Shown piece by piece: positions 18,060 through 25,325 of a stretch of DNA of 33,700 nucleotides. The position numbers were made by a program, and so were the translations under genes. This DNA comes from Planctomycetia bacterium (GTDB lineage: Bacteria; Planctomycetota; Planctomycetia; Pirellulales; Thermoguttaceae). The notes under the pieces were generated by a model. That model ran no database searches. It saw only the letters and a program-made list of their open reading frames with translations, and was not told the origin of the DNA. Every line of letters starts with the position of its first letter. Within the stretch, counting starts at the first letter, position 1. Location: positions 1-33,700 of the forward strand of contig JAUNMR010000032.1 in the NCBI GenBank assembly GCA_030537455.1. The letters are read 5' to 3'.

Positions 18060-19184
18060 TTAACGATTCAACTCGTCAATAAGCGCGTCGATTGCCTCGC
18101 GATGCGAGAAATCCAGCGGCGGCAACTTACCGCGCAAGCCCTTGTGAATATGCGCGTCAATGAGCGTCGCGCGTTTGGCGCGTTTGAAATCTTCAATCGC
18201 CGCGACAAGTTCCTCCGCGGTCGTCGCCGGCGCTCCGCAGGTATGATAGCCGCAGCCTTCCGCGATCTTAATAAAGTCGACCAAAAGCCCAGCGGAGGGC
18301 TGACCGCCTACCGACTCATGAGCGCCGTTATTTAAGACGATATGCAGGAAATTAGGAGCCTGCAATTTGCTAACCATCGTCATGGCGCCTAGATGTAGAA
18401 TCGCGGCGGAGTCGCCGTCGAGACACACAACGTTGCGCTCCGGTCGCGCCAGAGCAATACCCAGCGCCACGGAGGACGCATGTCCCATAGAGCCGACGTT
18501 TAAGAAGTCGCACGCTTTGCTTTCGCCGCGACGCTCGCGCAAAAAGAAAAGCTCGCGCGTCGCACGACCGGTCGTTGCGCTATAGATCGTATCGCTCGGC
18601 ATGGCGTTGAGCGCGGTTTCAATAGCCTCTTCGCGACTCATCGGAAAGCGATCGTCGGTATCGTTCCCCTTACTGCCCGCCATGACGCCCTTGGGCGCTA
18701 CCAGCGCATAGGGGCGACGCGTCGTGCGCGACGTCTCCACCGCATGACTAACGACCTGTTCGATCTTAGCGTCGTCGTCTTCCAGAACCGTGTAGGGAAT
18801 ATTAAGCACGTCCAATAGCGGCAGGGTGATTTCGCCTTGCTGTTCATGCTGCGGCCAATCGCCTGTGCCGGGCTGACCGCGCCAGCCGATCAGTAGGACC
18901 ATTGGAATCGCATAGACGCGACGTTCCACAAGCGACGCCAATGGATTGATCGCATTGCCCAAGCCGGAGTTCTGCATATAGACCAAAGGAACCTGACGCG
19001 TCGCAATGTAATGACCGCTCGCGATGGCAATGGCGTTGCCTTCGTTCGCCGCGATTATATTGCGCTGGGGATAATGCTGTAGCGCATAGTTACAAAAACC
19101 GTTCAGATACGAATCGGGCACGCCCGTAAAAAAGTCTACGCCATGACGCGCAAGCGCGCCAAAGACCAGTTCCTGGTTCAGCAT
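18060..19184 (-). CDS. ThDP-dependent decarboxylase, phosphonopyruvate/sulfopyruvate decarboxylase family
   Basis: 374 residues. The N-terminal PYR domain has FFTGVPDSYLNGFCNY, the catalytic Glu48 in AANEGNAIAIASG, and YMQNSGLGNAINPL. The C-terminal PP domain has the ThDP motif GDS (257-259)...NN (285-286), followed by the family signature GAHESVGGQPS. These marks fit phosphonopyruvate decarboxylase (Ppd/AepY), whose close relative ComDE acts on sulfopyruvate. The reaction type is 2-oxo acid to aldehyde plus CO2. No PEP mutase is encoded in the window, so phosphonopyruvate is doubtful and another 2-oxo acid with a negatively charged tail is possible. ATG 19184 matches the family start; the frame runs 51 bp further upstream. 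Confidence 0.88.
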   Translation of the reverse strand: MLNQELVFGALARHGVDFFTGVPDSYLNGFCNYALQHYPQRNIIAANEGNAIAIASGHYIATRQVPLVYMQNSGLGNAINPLASLVERRVYAIPMVLLIGWRGQPGTGDWPQHEQQGEITLPLLDVLNIPYTVLEDDDAKIEQVVSHAVETSRTTRRPYALVAPKGVMAGSKGNDTDDRFPMSREEAIETALNAMPSDTIYSATTGRATRELFFLRERRGESKACDFLNVGSMGHASSVALGIALARPERNVVCLDGDSAAILHLGAMTMVSKLQAPNFLHIVLNNGAHESVGGQPSAGLLVDFIKIAEGCGYHTCGAPATTAEELVAAIEDFKRAKRATLIDAHIHKGLRGKLPPLDFSHREAIDALIDELNR

Positions 19185-19264
19185 GTCATTACCTGTACTA
19201 GGCTCGATTGGGGATGATATGCGTTCTAGACGCAAATTGCAAAAAATTCTGTCGCGCTATTGTT

Positions 19265-20248
19265 TCACTTCGCGCCGCCGCCATAGAAGCGGAAATATTC
19301 CGGACTATCCTGCTGGCACATACGCCACGCGATCTGGAACGCCGTAACGACGTCCTCGGGCAACGCGCCGTCCTGCGCCGCCGCGATATTCTGCTCCAAG
19401 TGAGACTTCTTAGACGCGCCGATAATAATTGCGTCGCCACGCGAACCGTTGAGCATCGAATGATGAACAAGCCAACGATAGGTCGCAGAAACAAGCGTCA
19501 GACCGTGTGACTGACAGACTTCGTCGAGCGATTCGACCGCTTGAAAGTACGATTCTTTCCAGTACCGTTGCTGATAGTTCGGACGGTGCGTAAAGCGTCC
19601 GTCGGTCGGCGCGTCGCAGAAGTTCTTATAGCGACCGGTGAGCATACCGCCGGCCATGGGGTTATAGGCGTAGAAACGCAGACCGAAATAGTTCAGCGCA
19701 TCGTTGAGTTCACGTTCGGCCGCGCGTGAGAGCGGATTATAGACGCCCTCGTAAACGGTCGGCAGAACCCAGCCGTTCTCTTTGCACTGCCAGTAGACGT
19801 CGGCGACCAGCCATGCGGGGAAATTGCTCAAGCCCAGTTCGCGGAACTTTCCCTCGCGATGTAGCGCGCCGCACGCCTCGAGAACCGAGCGCACCGGCGT
19901 CTTCGGGTCGGGAAAATGAAGGTAGAACGTATCGACGCTCTCAAGTTGCAGACGCTCCAGAGACTCATTGAGCTGTTTATAAGCCGCGTCGGCGTCTAAC
20001 TTTCCGCTAATACGCGGATTCACTTTGGTCGACACGCGAATCGACGTATCGGAAAAGGACTTAAGCGCCTGACCGAGCAGACGTTCGCATTCCCCGTTAT
20101 TATAGACGTACGCCGTGTCCAATTCACGATAGCCGGCCTGGAAAAAGGTACGTAGCATCTCCTCGACGTCGGGACTAAAGACCGATTCGCCAAAGGTCAT
20201 GGTTCCCAGAACCAACCCGACGCGTGCGTCGCTGCGTTGCTGTGTCAT
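19265..20248 (-). CDS. Aldo/keto reductase, AKR7-like
   Basis: 327 residues. The AKR catalytic tetrad is visible: D44 and Y49 in ELDTAYVYNNGE, K75 in STKVNP, H111 in YLHFPD. GLVLGTMTFG and YNPMAGGMLTGRYK are typical of the AKR7 (aflatoxin aldehyde/succinic semialdehyde reductase) branch. NADPH-dependent reduction of an aldehyde to an alcohol is expected. Next to the decarboxylase, it is well placed to reduce the aldehyde formed there (inference). ATG 20248 is preferred because AAGGA lies seven bases upstream; another ATG stands two codons earlier. The last bases downstream share 13 nt with the 29538-29585 terminator. Confidence 0.88.
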   Translation of the reverse strand: MTQQRSDARVGLVLGTMTFGESVFSPDVEEMLRTFFQAGYRELDTAYVYNNGECERLLGQALKSFSDTSIRVSTKVNPRISGKLDADAAYKQLNESLERLQLESVDTFYLHFPDPKTPVRSVLEACGALHREGKFRELGLSNFPAWLVADVYWQCKENGWVLPTVYEGVYNPLSRAAERELNDALNYFGLRFYAYNPMAGGMLTGRYKNFCDAPTDGRFTHRPNYQQRYWKESYFQAVESLDEVCQSHGLTLVSATYRWLVHHSMLNGSRGDAIIIGASKKSHLEQNIAAAQDGALPEDVVTAFQIAWRMCQQDSPEYFRFYGGGAK

Positions 20249-20283
20249 GTTCATTTCCTTGTATACTAATGCGTTGACCACCG

Positions 20284-21645
20284 TTACGCCAGTAGTTCCA
20301 GCGCTTGCGCCAAGGTCGCGTTGGCGTCGGTCTTAACCAGGTCGTAAAGCGCTTGCGCACGAGACTCTTCGAACGCCGCGTAACTAGTCAGACCGAGATA
20401 GCGCGTCTTGAATTCCTCTTCGTTGAGCGGATTTTCCGGCTCACCTTTGGGGAAGTCCACGCGCTCGGTCAAGACGCGCCCGTCTTTAAGCGTCGCCTCT
20501 AGCGTCGCGGTCTGCATTCTGGGAAAAGACGCGCTAAATTCTTCGTCCGACTCCACTTGAACCTTACGCGTGAGCGACAGATTAGCCGCGTCCGCGACAT
20601 GCTCCTGGTCGAACTCCTGCAGACCGGCCTTGCCGTAACGTAGCGCGACCGCCACGCTATAGGGAATACTCATCTTAGCGGAGGCGGAGCCGGGAATATC
20701 GACGTGGTCATGCTTATTAACCGCGAGAGAGTAGGTGCGCACTTTGAGCGCTTCGATTTCCTCGGGCGACGCCGTCTTGCCGATACGAATGGCGCATTCG
20801 ATCGCCGGGTGGGTGTAGCGACAAGACGCGTACGGCTTCGTATAGGTGCGGTCAATAGCGTATCGACCGTCCAGTAGCGGACAATACATTTGCACCTCGG
20901 GCGAGCCGGTCATCATTTTAAAGAAGCCGCGCTCGCCGGCAAAGACGTCGTAATGACCACGGAACCCGGCCTTGGCCAGCTCCATCGAGGTAAGAGCCAT
21001 GAGCGTGGTTTTCGCTACGTTATAGGGCTTCATTTCCGAACCGTCGTCGAGCGCGCGCAGCATACCGCCGGCGGAAATCGCCGCGATCGCCAGCGCGTTA
21101 AAGCGCTCTTCTTCGTTAAAGCCCAGAAGATAGCATCCGGCGAGGGTCGCGCCGAGCGTGCCGCAGGTTCCCGTGGCATGATAGCCGAGCAACTTGTGAC
21201 CGGGCTGAATCGAGACCGCCATGGTAAAGGACGCTTCGTAGCCAATAATAGCCGCGCGTAAAATCGCGTCTAAACTAGCGTTAACGCGCTGACCGACCGC
21301 CAACAGTACGGTAAAGACCGGCGAGCCGAGGTGGATAATACCGGTATTAACGCCGTCGTCGAAATCGAGCGCGTGAGCGTTAAGGCCATTGAGAAAGACC
21401 GCCTCTTTCTGCGCGAGTTTACGACCGGTTCCCAGCGTCAAAAAGTCCCCTGGCTCCGGTTGTGTGAATTGGAAATAGCGCGCGAGCTTCTCTTCAAAGA
21501 ACTTCGAACCGGCCAGGGTCACCGCAAAGTAATCCAGCAGGGATTCTTTCGCGCGTGCGAGCGTCGTGGCGGGAATCGCGCGTTGCGCTACCTGGTCAAG
21601 CGCCGATAGATACGCGCGCGTTATATTGCCGTTCGCTTCGAGCAT
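20284..21645 (-). CDS. MmgE/PrpD family protein
   Basis: 453 residues, usual family length. Marks: GSKFFEEKLARYF, AVFLNGLNAHALDFDDGVNTG, HLGSPVFTVLLAVGQRVNA, GYHATGTCGTLGATLAGCYLLG and KPYASCRYTHPAIECA. The family includes 2-methylcitrate dehydratase, cis-aconitate decarboxylase and iminodisuccinate epimerase, all acting on polycarboxylates. The exact reaction here is unknown; there is no methylcitrate synthase or lyase of the prp pathway nearby, so propionate catabolism is not supported. ATG 21645 has GGAG six bases upstream; the frame can also begin at a GTG four codons earlier. It follows the ATP-grasp gene by 100 bp. Confidence 0.88.
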   Translation of the reverse strand: MLEANGNITRAYLSALDQVAQRAIPATTLARAKESLLDYFAVTLAGSKFFEEKLARYFQFTQPEPGDFLTLGTGRKLAQKEAVFLNGLNAHALDFDDGVNTGIIHLGSPVFTVLLAVGQRVNASLDAILRAAIIGYEASFTMAVSIQPGHKLLGYHATGTCGTLGATLAGCYLLGFNEEERFNALAIAAISAGGMLRALDDGSEMKPYNVAKTTLMALTSMELAKAGFRGHYDVFAGERGFFKMMTGSPEVQMYCPLLDGRYAIDRTYTKPYASCRYTHPAIECAIRIGKTASPEEIEALKVRTYSLAVNKHDHVDIPGSASAKMSIPYSVAVALRYGKAGLQEFDQEHVADAANLSLTRKVQVESDEEFSASFPRMQTATLEATLKDGRVLTERVDFPKGEPENPLNEEEFKTRYLGLTSYAAFEESRAQALYDLVKTDANATLAQALELLA

Positions 21646-21745
21646 AGGAGTCTCCACAAATGTAAATGCGCGCGTCTGAGGCGCTTACGTTAAAAGGAAC
21701 GTCGCGCGAAGGCAACGCGTGGCGTCGGCGTTCATTCACAAAAAA

Positions 21746-22978
21746 CTATTTCCACTCAATATCGGCGATAAGGTCGTGGCGAATCAAGTCTTCGCCATTG
21801 ACGTCAAGCGCCTTCACGCGATTGCGCACGACGTTGTGCTTCGCGACAAGGTCTTCGAGAGACTGCGCGTGGATCGTATAGGCCGCGACGCGATCGCCGC
21901 TACTGGCAACGGTAGTAAATTCCGCGCCCGGGTTCTTAAACTGATAGTAGTCCGCAAGATAGCCTTCGATCTTGAGTTCCTCGAATCCCTCGAGTTTCTC
22001 AAAGATCCCGGGCTTGCAGTAGAGGTAGTCGTTCATAATCAAAGGACTAACGGACGGTTGCAACTCCACGTGAGGACGCTGACCGAGCGTGAGATCCACC
22101 ACCGCCTTAACCACGTCGAACCCGCACGCTTTGCGGATGAGAATAAACTTAATCGCGCCGCCGGTACGCGCGCAGAACTCCAGGACGGACACGTCTTTAT
22201 CGTCGGCGATCATTTGCACGAGCATGGGCGAGTTCTTCAGACCGAAGGCGTCGGCGATCTGCTGGCACACGCGCGCGACCTTTTCGCGCACAACCTCGGT
22301 AATCGGCGCGGGATTGCGCGTACGACAGATCACAAACTTATCCGCTTCGGCGATCTTATCGCTATTGGAAATATTGAGCACGTGCGCACGTCCCTCTTCC
22401 ACATAGACGTCGACGGTGAGTTCTTCCCCTTCGATAAACTCCTCGATCATGGCGTAATCGGCGCGACCAATCCTCAGAGCGTCGGCGAACGCGCTCTGCA
22501 GCTCCTGGAAATTCTCGACGCGACGCACGCCGCGCGAGCTATAAGAGTCGACCGGCTTGACGACAAGAGGATAGCGAAGACCGGCGAGTTCCGACGCGTT
22601 TATTTCTTTAACGGTAATAAACTTCGCCGTGGGAATTTCGTAACGCGCGAAGATTTCCTTCATATAGGACTTATCGGAGCAGTTCTTCGCGGTCTGATAG
22701 TCGATATAGCAAGGCAGACCGAGTTCTTCGGAAAGTTTCGCAACCACCAGGAGCACCTGGTCGGCGCAAACGGTAATGAGAAAATCGACCTGTTCCTGAA
22801 TCGCGAGGTTCTTAACCGCCTCCACGTCCATCGTGGAAACCGGGTAGAACTTATCGGCGTAGGGACGCGCGAGCGCTTCCGGATTGCGATCTGCCAAAAT
22901 CGTCGTGATTCCGCGCGACTTTAATTCTTGAATTAACGCGGCTTGCGGAATACCGCCCGCTAAAACTAGCGCTTTCAT
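21746..22978 (-). CDS. ATP-grasp carboxylate-amine ligase
   Basis: 410 residues. Pre-ATP-grasp N-terminus KALVLAGGIPQAALIQELK, then the grasp domain: CSDKSYMKEIFARYEIPT, PLVVKPVDSYSSRGVRRV (ATP loop) and MIEEFIEGEELTVDVYV. At the metal-site segment it reads LEFCARTGGAIK, where classical members have E-x-N-P-R; this variant is like the EFSARxGG form of ATP-grasp proteins in glycan clusters. Family chemistry forms an acyl-phosphate and then an amide. Neisseria PglB2 is a precedent: its ATP-grasp domain installs a glyceramide on the 4-amino group of a UDP-trideoxyhexose. A matching role here is my inference. GGAG precedes ATG 22978. Confidence 0.87.
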   Translation of the reverse strand: MKALVLAGGIPQAALIQELKSRGITTILADRNPEALARPYADKFYPVSTMDVEAVKNLAIQEQVDFLITVCADQVLLVVAKLSEELGLPCYIDYQTAKNCSDKSYMKEIFARYEIPTAKFITVKEINASELAGLRYPLVVKPVDSYSSRGVRRVENFQELQSAFADALRIGRADYAMIEEFIEGEELTVDVYVEEGRAHVLNISNSDKIAEADKFVICRTRNPAPITEVVREKVARVCQQIADAFGLKNSPMLVQMIADDKDVSVLEFCARTGGAIKFILIRKACGFDVVKAVVDLTLGQRPHVELQPSVSPLIMNDYLYCKPGIFEKLEGFEELKIEGYLADYYQFKNPGAEFTTVASSGDRVAAYTIHAQSLEDLVAKHNVVRNRVKALDVNGEDLIRHDLIADIEWK

Positions 22979-23026
22979 GCTCGCTCCAATCTGTTACGAA
23001 AAAACTGCGTGGACGCCAGTGTCGAA

Positions 23027-23686
23027 CTAATCCTTGTGGTCGGTAGAGTTCGACGTTTCCGCGGGCGTGCTTTTCGCGGTAATTGCGTCTTCACGTTTGA
23101 ATTCGATACCCTCTTTACGAAAGACGACCCACACGGTTCTAAAGAGGATCTTTAAGTCAAAGAGAAGACTGAAGTGATCGACGTATTCCAGGTCGTACTG
23201 GATCTTTTCGGTCCACGAAAGGTCGTTGCGACCATTCACTTGCGCCCAGCCGGTCACGCCGGGTCGTACCAAGAGGCGACGACGCTGCTGCGACGTGTAG
23301 CGTTCCACCTGATAGGGCAACGTCGGTCGAGGTCCCACCAGCGACATTGTGCCGTTGAGAATATTAAAGAGCTGCATGAGTTCGTCGAGGCTAGTTTTAC
23401 GCAGAATCGCCCCGACTTTGGTAATGCGCTCTTTGGGCGTGAGTTCACGTCCCTCTGGCGTTATACTGTCCTCGGGCGTGAGCATGGTTCTAAACTTATA
23501 AATAAGAAAGATTTTGCCGTCCTTACCGACGCGTTCCTGAGTAAAGACCGCCGGACCGCGCGACGTCAAACGAATCAGTAGCGGAACCACGATCAAAACG
23601 GGAATGACCGTGAGCAGGAGAATTAGAACCAGCGCGACAACCACGTCGAAAAGACGCTTAATCCCAAATTGCAGTGTACGACACAT
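23027..23686 (-). CDS. PglC-like monotopic phosphoglycosyl transferase
   Basis: 219 residues, close to Campylobacter PglC in length and pattern. One hydrophobic re-entrant helix near residues 13-40 follows a basic N-terminus ([12 protein letters not shown]). Then [23 protein letters not shown], the catalytic Asp101-Glu102 dyad in [37 protein letters not shown] and [17 protein letters not shown]. The small size, without the N-terminal membrane domain of WcaJ/WbaP, fits the PglC type. It would transfer a phospho-sugar from a UDP-sugar to undecaprenyl phosphate on the inner face of the cytoplasmic membrane, the committed step of glycan assembly. Confidence 0.92.
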   Translation of the reverse strand: MCRTLQFGIKRLFDVVVALVLILLLTVIPVLIVVPLLIRLTSRGPAVFTQERVGKDGKIFLIYKFRTMLTPEDSITPEGRELTPKERITKVGAILRKTSLDELMQLFNILNGTMSLVGPRPTLPYQVERYTSQQRRRLLVRPGVTGWAQVNGRNDLSWTEKIQYDLEYVDHFSLLFDLKILFRTVWVVFRKEGIEFKREDAITAKSTPAETSNSTDHKD

Positions 23687-23767
23687 CGACCAAAGACGCC
23701 TGAGATTATGGTAAAGGGAAAAAGGCAGCCGTAGCGACGTGACATGCGCGCTACGGCGTCGTACGAG

Positions 23768-25111
23768 TTAAAGGAAGCATCGGCGGATGATTTCCGCGAT
23801 CTGCTCCACCTGCTCCAGCGTTGTTTTATTATCGCTGGGAAGACACAGACCGTTCTTAAAGATATGCGCTCCGACGTCGAGCGCCTCGCCCTGGTCAATA
23901 TAGGCGTTGGTGCGCGCGCGCCCCTGCCCCTGCGTCGTCACAAACGGATGATTACGATAGACCGGTTGCATGTGCATGGGCTTCCAGATCGGGCGACCTT
24001 CGGCGTTAAAGGCGCTAATCGCCTCGAGGATTTCTGTCGGACAACTACGACCCGGCTCGGTAATATAAAGCGCGTCCTGCTCGCCGCGAACCTGCTGACA
24101 CATCGCTTCCTCGTCGATCATCAGACAGCTAAGCCAGTAGTTCGGCTCGGTATTGGGCAGAATCGGGTTCATCTTAACCGGCAGATCCGACAGAAGTTCG
24201 CTATAACGCTGGAAGATCGCCTTCTTCTGCGCGATATGCTCTTCCAAATAAGGAAGCTGACCGCGAACTACCCCTGCGACTATATTGCTCATGCGGTAGT
24301 TATAGCCCAGTTCCTCGTGTTGGTACCACGGCGCGTTTTCGCGCGCTTGCGTCGACCATTTACGCGCCTTATTCGCGTCCTCTTCATTGTCGGTCAGGAA
24401 CATGCCGCCGCTGGAGCCGGTGACGATCTTATTGCCGTTAAAGGAGATAATGCTATAATCGCCGAACATACCGGTCTGCACGCCGTGATAGGTCGCGCCG
24501 AAGGACTCCGCGGCGTCTTCGACAATGAGCGCGCCGTGCGCTTGAGCAATCGCTTTGATCTCATCGATCTTGCCAGGGACGCCGTAGAGGTGCGCCACGA
24601 CAATGAGCCTTACCTCGGGGTAGAGTTCAAACGCCTTCTGTAGCGCCTCGGGGGACATATTCCAGGAGTCAGGCTCGGTGTCGATAAAGACCGCCTCGCC
24701 CCCTTCGTACGCCACGGGGTTGACCGTGGCGTCAAAGGTCATATCGGAGCAGAAGACGCGTTTGCCGGTCAGAACGCCGCGGTGCGCGACGTTTTTACCA
24801 TACAGACGCTCGCCCGCCAAGCGAATCGCAAGGTGTAGCGCCGCGGTGCCGCTGGAGAGCGCCACGCCGAAACGACGTCCGATTTTTGCCGCACAGAGCT
24901 TTTCCACCTCGTTAATATTAGCGCCAACTGTACTGACCCAGTTGGTCGCGATCGCTTCGTCGACCCATTTCTGCTCCTCGCCGTGCATTGTCGGGGAGGA
25001 AAGCCATACCTTAGAGGCGAAGGGCGTTAGACCTGAAAAGCGTGGATCGGATAAATACTTCTGGCGACCCGTGAGAGGACGTGACGTCGAACTGATTGCG
25101 GTTCCGGACAT
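23768..25111 (-). CDS. DegT/DnrJ/EryC1 aminotransferase, PglE-like
   Basis: 447 residues. PLP-dependent sugar aminotransferase with K228 in SFNGNKIVTGSSGGM as the aldimine lysine, LSSGTAALHLAIRLAG for phosphate binding, and VEDAAESFGATYHG. Many stretches match Campylobacter PglE (UDP-4-amino bacillosamine precursor synthesis): WLSSPTMHGEE, STQAREN, EELGYNYRMSNIVAGVVRGQ and RPIWKPMHMQPVY. It would convert a UDP-4-keto-6-deoxysugar to the 4-amino sugar with glutamate. The partner 4,6-dehydratase (PglF type) is not in the window. Relative to PglE it has an N-terminal extension of about 35 residues and a longer segment before RPIWKP. First gene of the operon; no Shine-Dalgarno precedes ATG 25111. 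Confidence 0.9.
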   Translation of the reverse strand: MSGTAISSTSRPLTGRQKYLSDPRFSGLTPFASKVWLSSPTMHGEEQKWVDEAIATNWVSTVGANINEVEKLCAAKIGRRFGVALSSGTAALHLAIRLAGERLYGKNVAHRGVLTGKRVFCSDMTFDATVNPVAYEGGEAVFIDTEPDSWNMSPEALQKAFELYPEVRLIVVAHLYGVPGKIDEIKAIAQAHGALIVEDAAESFGATYHGVQTGMFGDYSIISFNGNKIVTGSSGGMFLTDNEEDANKARKWSTQARENAPWYQHEELGYNYRMSNIVAGVVRGQLPYLEEHIAQKKAIFQRYSELLSDLPVKMNPILPNTEPNYWLSCLMIDEEAMCQQVRGEQDALYITEPGRSCPTEILEAISAFNAEGRPIWKPMHMQPVYRNHPFVTTQGQGRARTNAYIDQGEALDVGAHIFKNGLCLPSDNKTTLEQVEQIAEIIRRCFL

Positions 25112-25196
25112 TGTCGAACGTTTCTATTGCTACAATAAGGAGGATCTGGCATGCGCCAGAACGCGACGCAAAACAAGCGCGACGCGTCGTTGTAAT

Positions 25197-25224
25197 ATTA
25201 TAAAAAGCTTTCACTTGGCGTCAA
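25197..25224 (-). promoter_or_regulatory. Sigma70-like promoter of the 16-gene glycan operon
   Basis: On the minus strand TTGACG (25224-25219), a 16 bp spacer and a perfect TATAAT (25202-25197). It lies directly behind the terminator of the PHP gene. The predicted leader of ~78 nt contains the hairpin tctggc/gccaga (25145-25160) and the sequence CCTCCTT. Confidence 0.8.
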
Positions 25225-25235
25225 TTGATCACAAC

Positions 25236-25285
25236 AAAAACGGCGCGCGCTCGATACCAACGTCATGGCAACGAAACGCGCGCCG
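25236..25285 (-). terminator. Rho-independent terminator of the PHP hydrolase gene
   Basis: On the minus strand arms cggcgcgcg/cgcgcgccg (25241-25249 and 25277-25285) are followed by TTTTTGTTG. It separates the PHP gene from the glycan operon. Confidence 0.85.
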
Positions 25286-25325
25286 TAAGGCGCTAGACCT
25301 CGCGTCGGTCAAGCCGGATATCGAC

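Noticed and set aside
20284..21645. Propionate 2-methylcitrate cycle
   Set aside because: A PrpD-family protein alone does not support it: no methylcitrate synthase or methylisocitrate lyase is present, and the context is glycan synthesis.
21719..22924. 401-codon plus-strand frame opposite the ATP-grasp gene
   Set aside because: Shadow of a gene with clear ATP-grasp motifs. The translation is Arg/His/Leu-rich, has no recognised family and no ribosome site. The same applies to antisense frames at 15901-16851, 17460-18335, 23744-24643 and 29717-30679.
14437..25111. Ordinary phosphonate (aminoethylphosphonate) pathway
   Set aside because: Only the decarboxylase fits. PEP mutase and an aminoethylphosphonate transaminase are absent here; the one aminotransferase is PglE-like.
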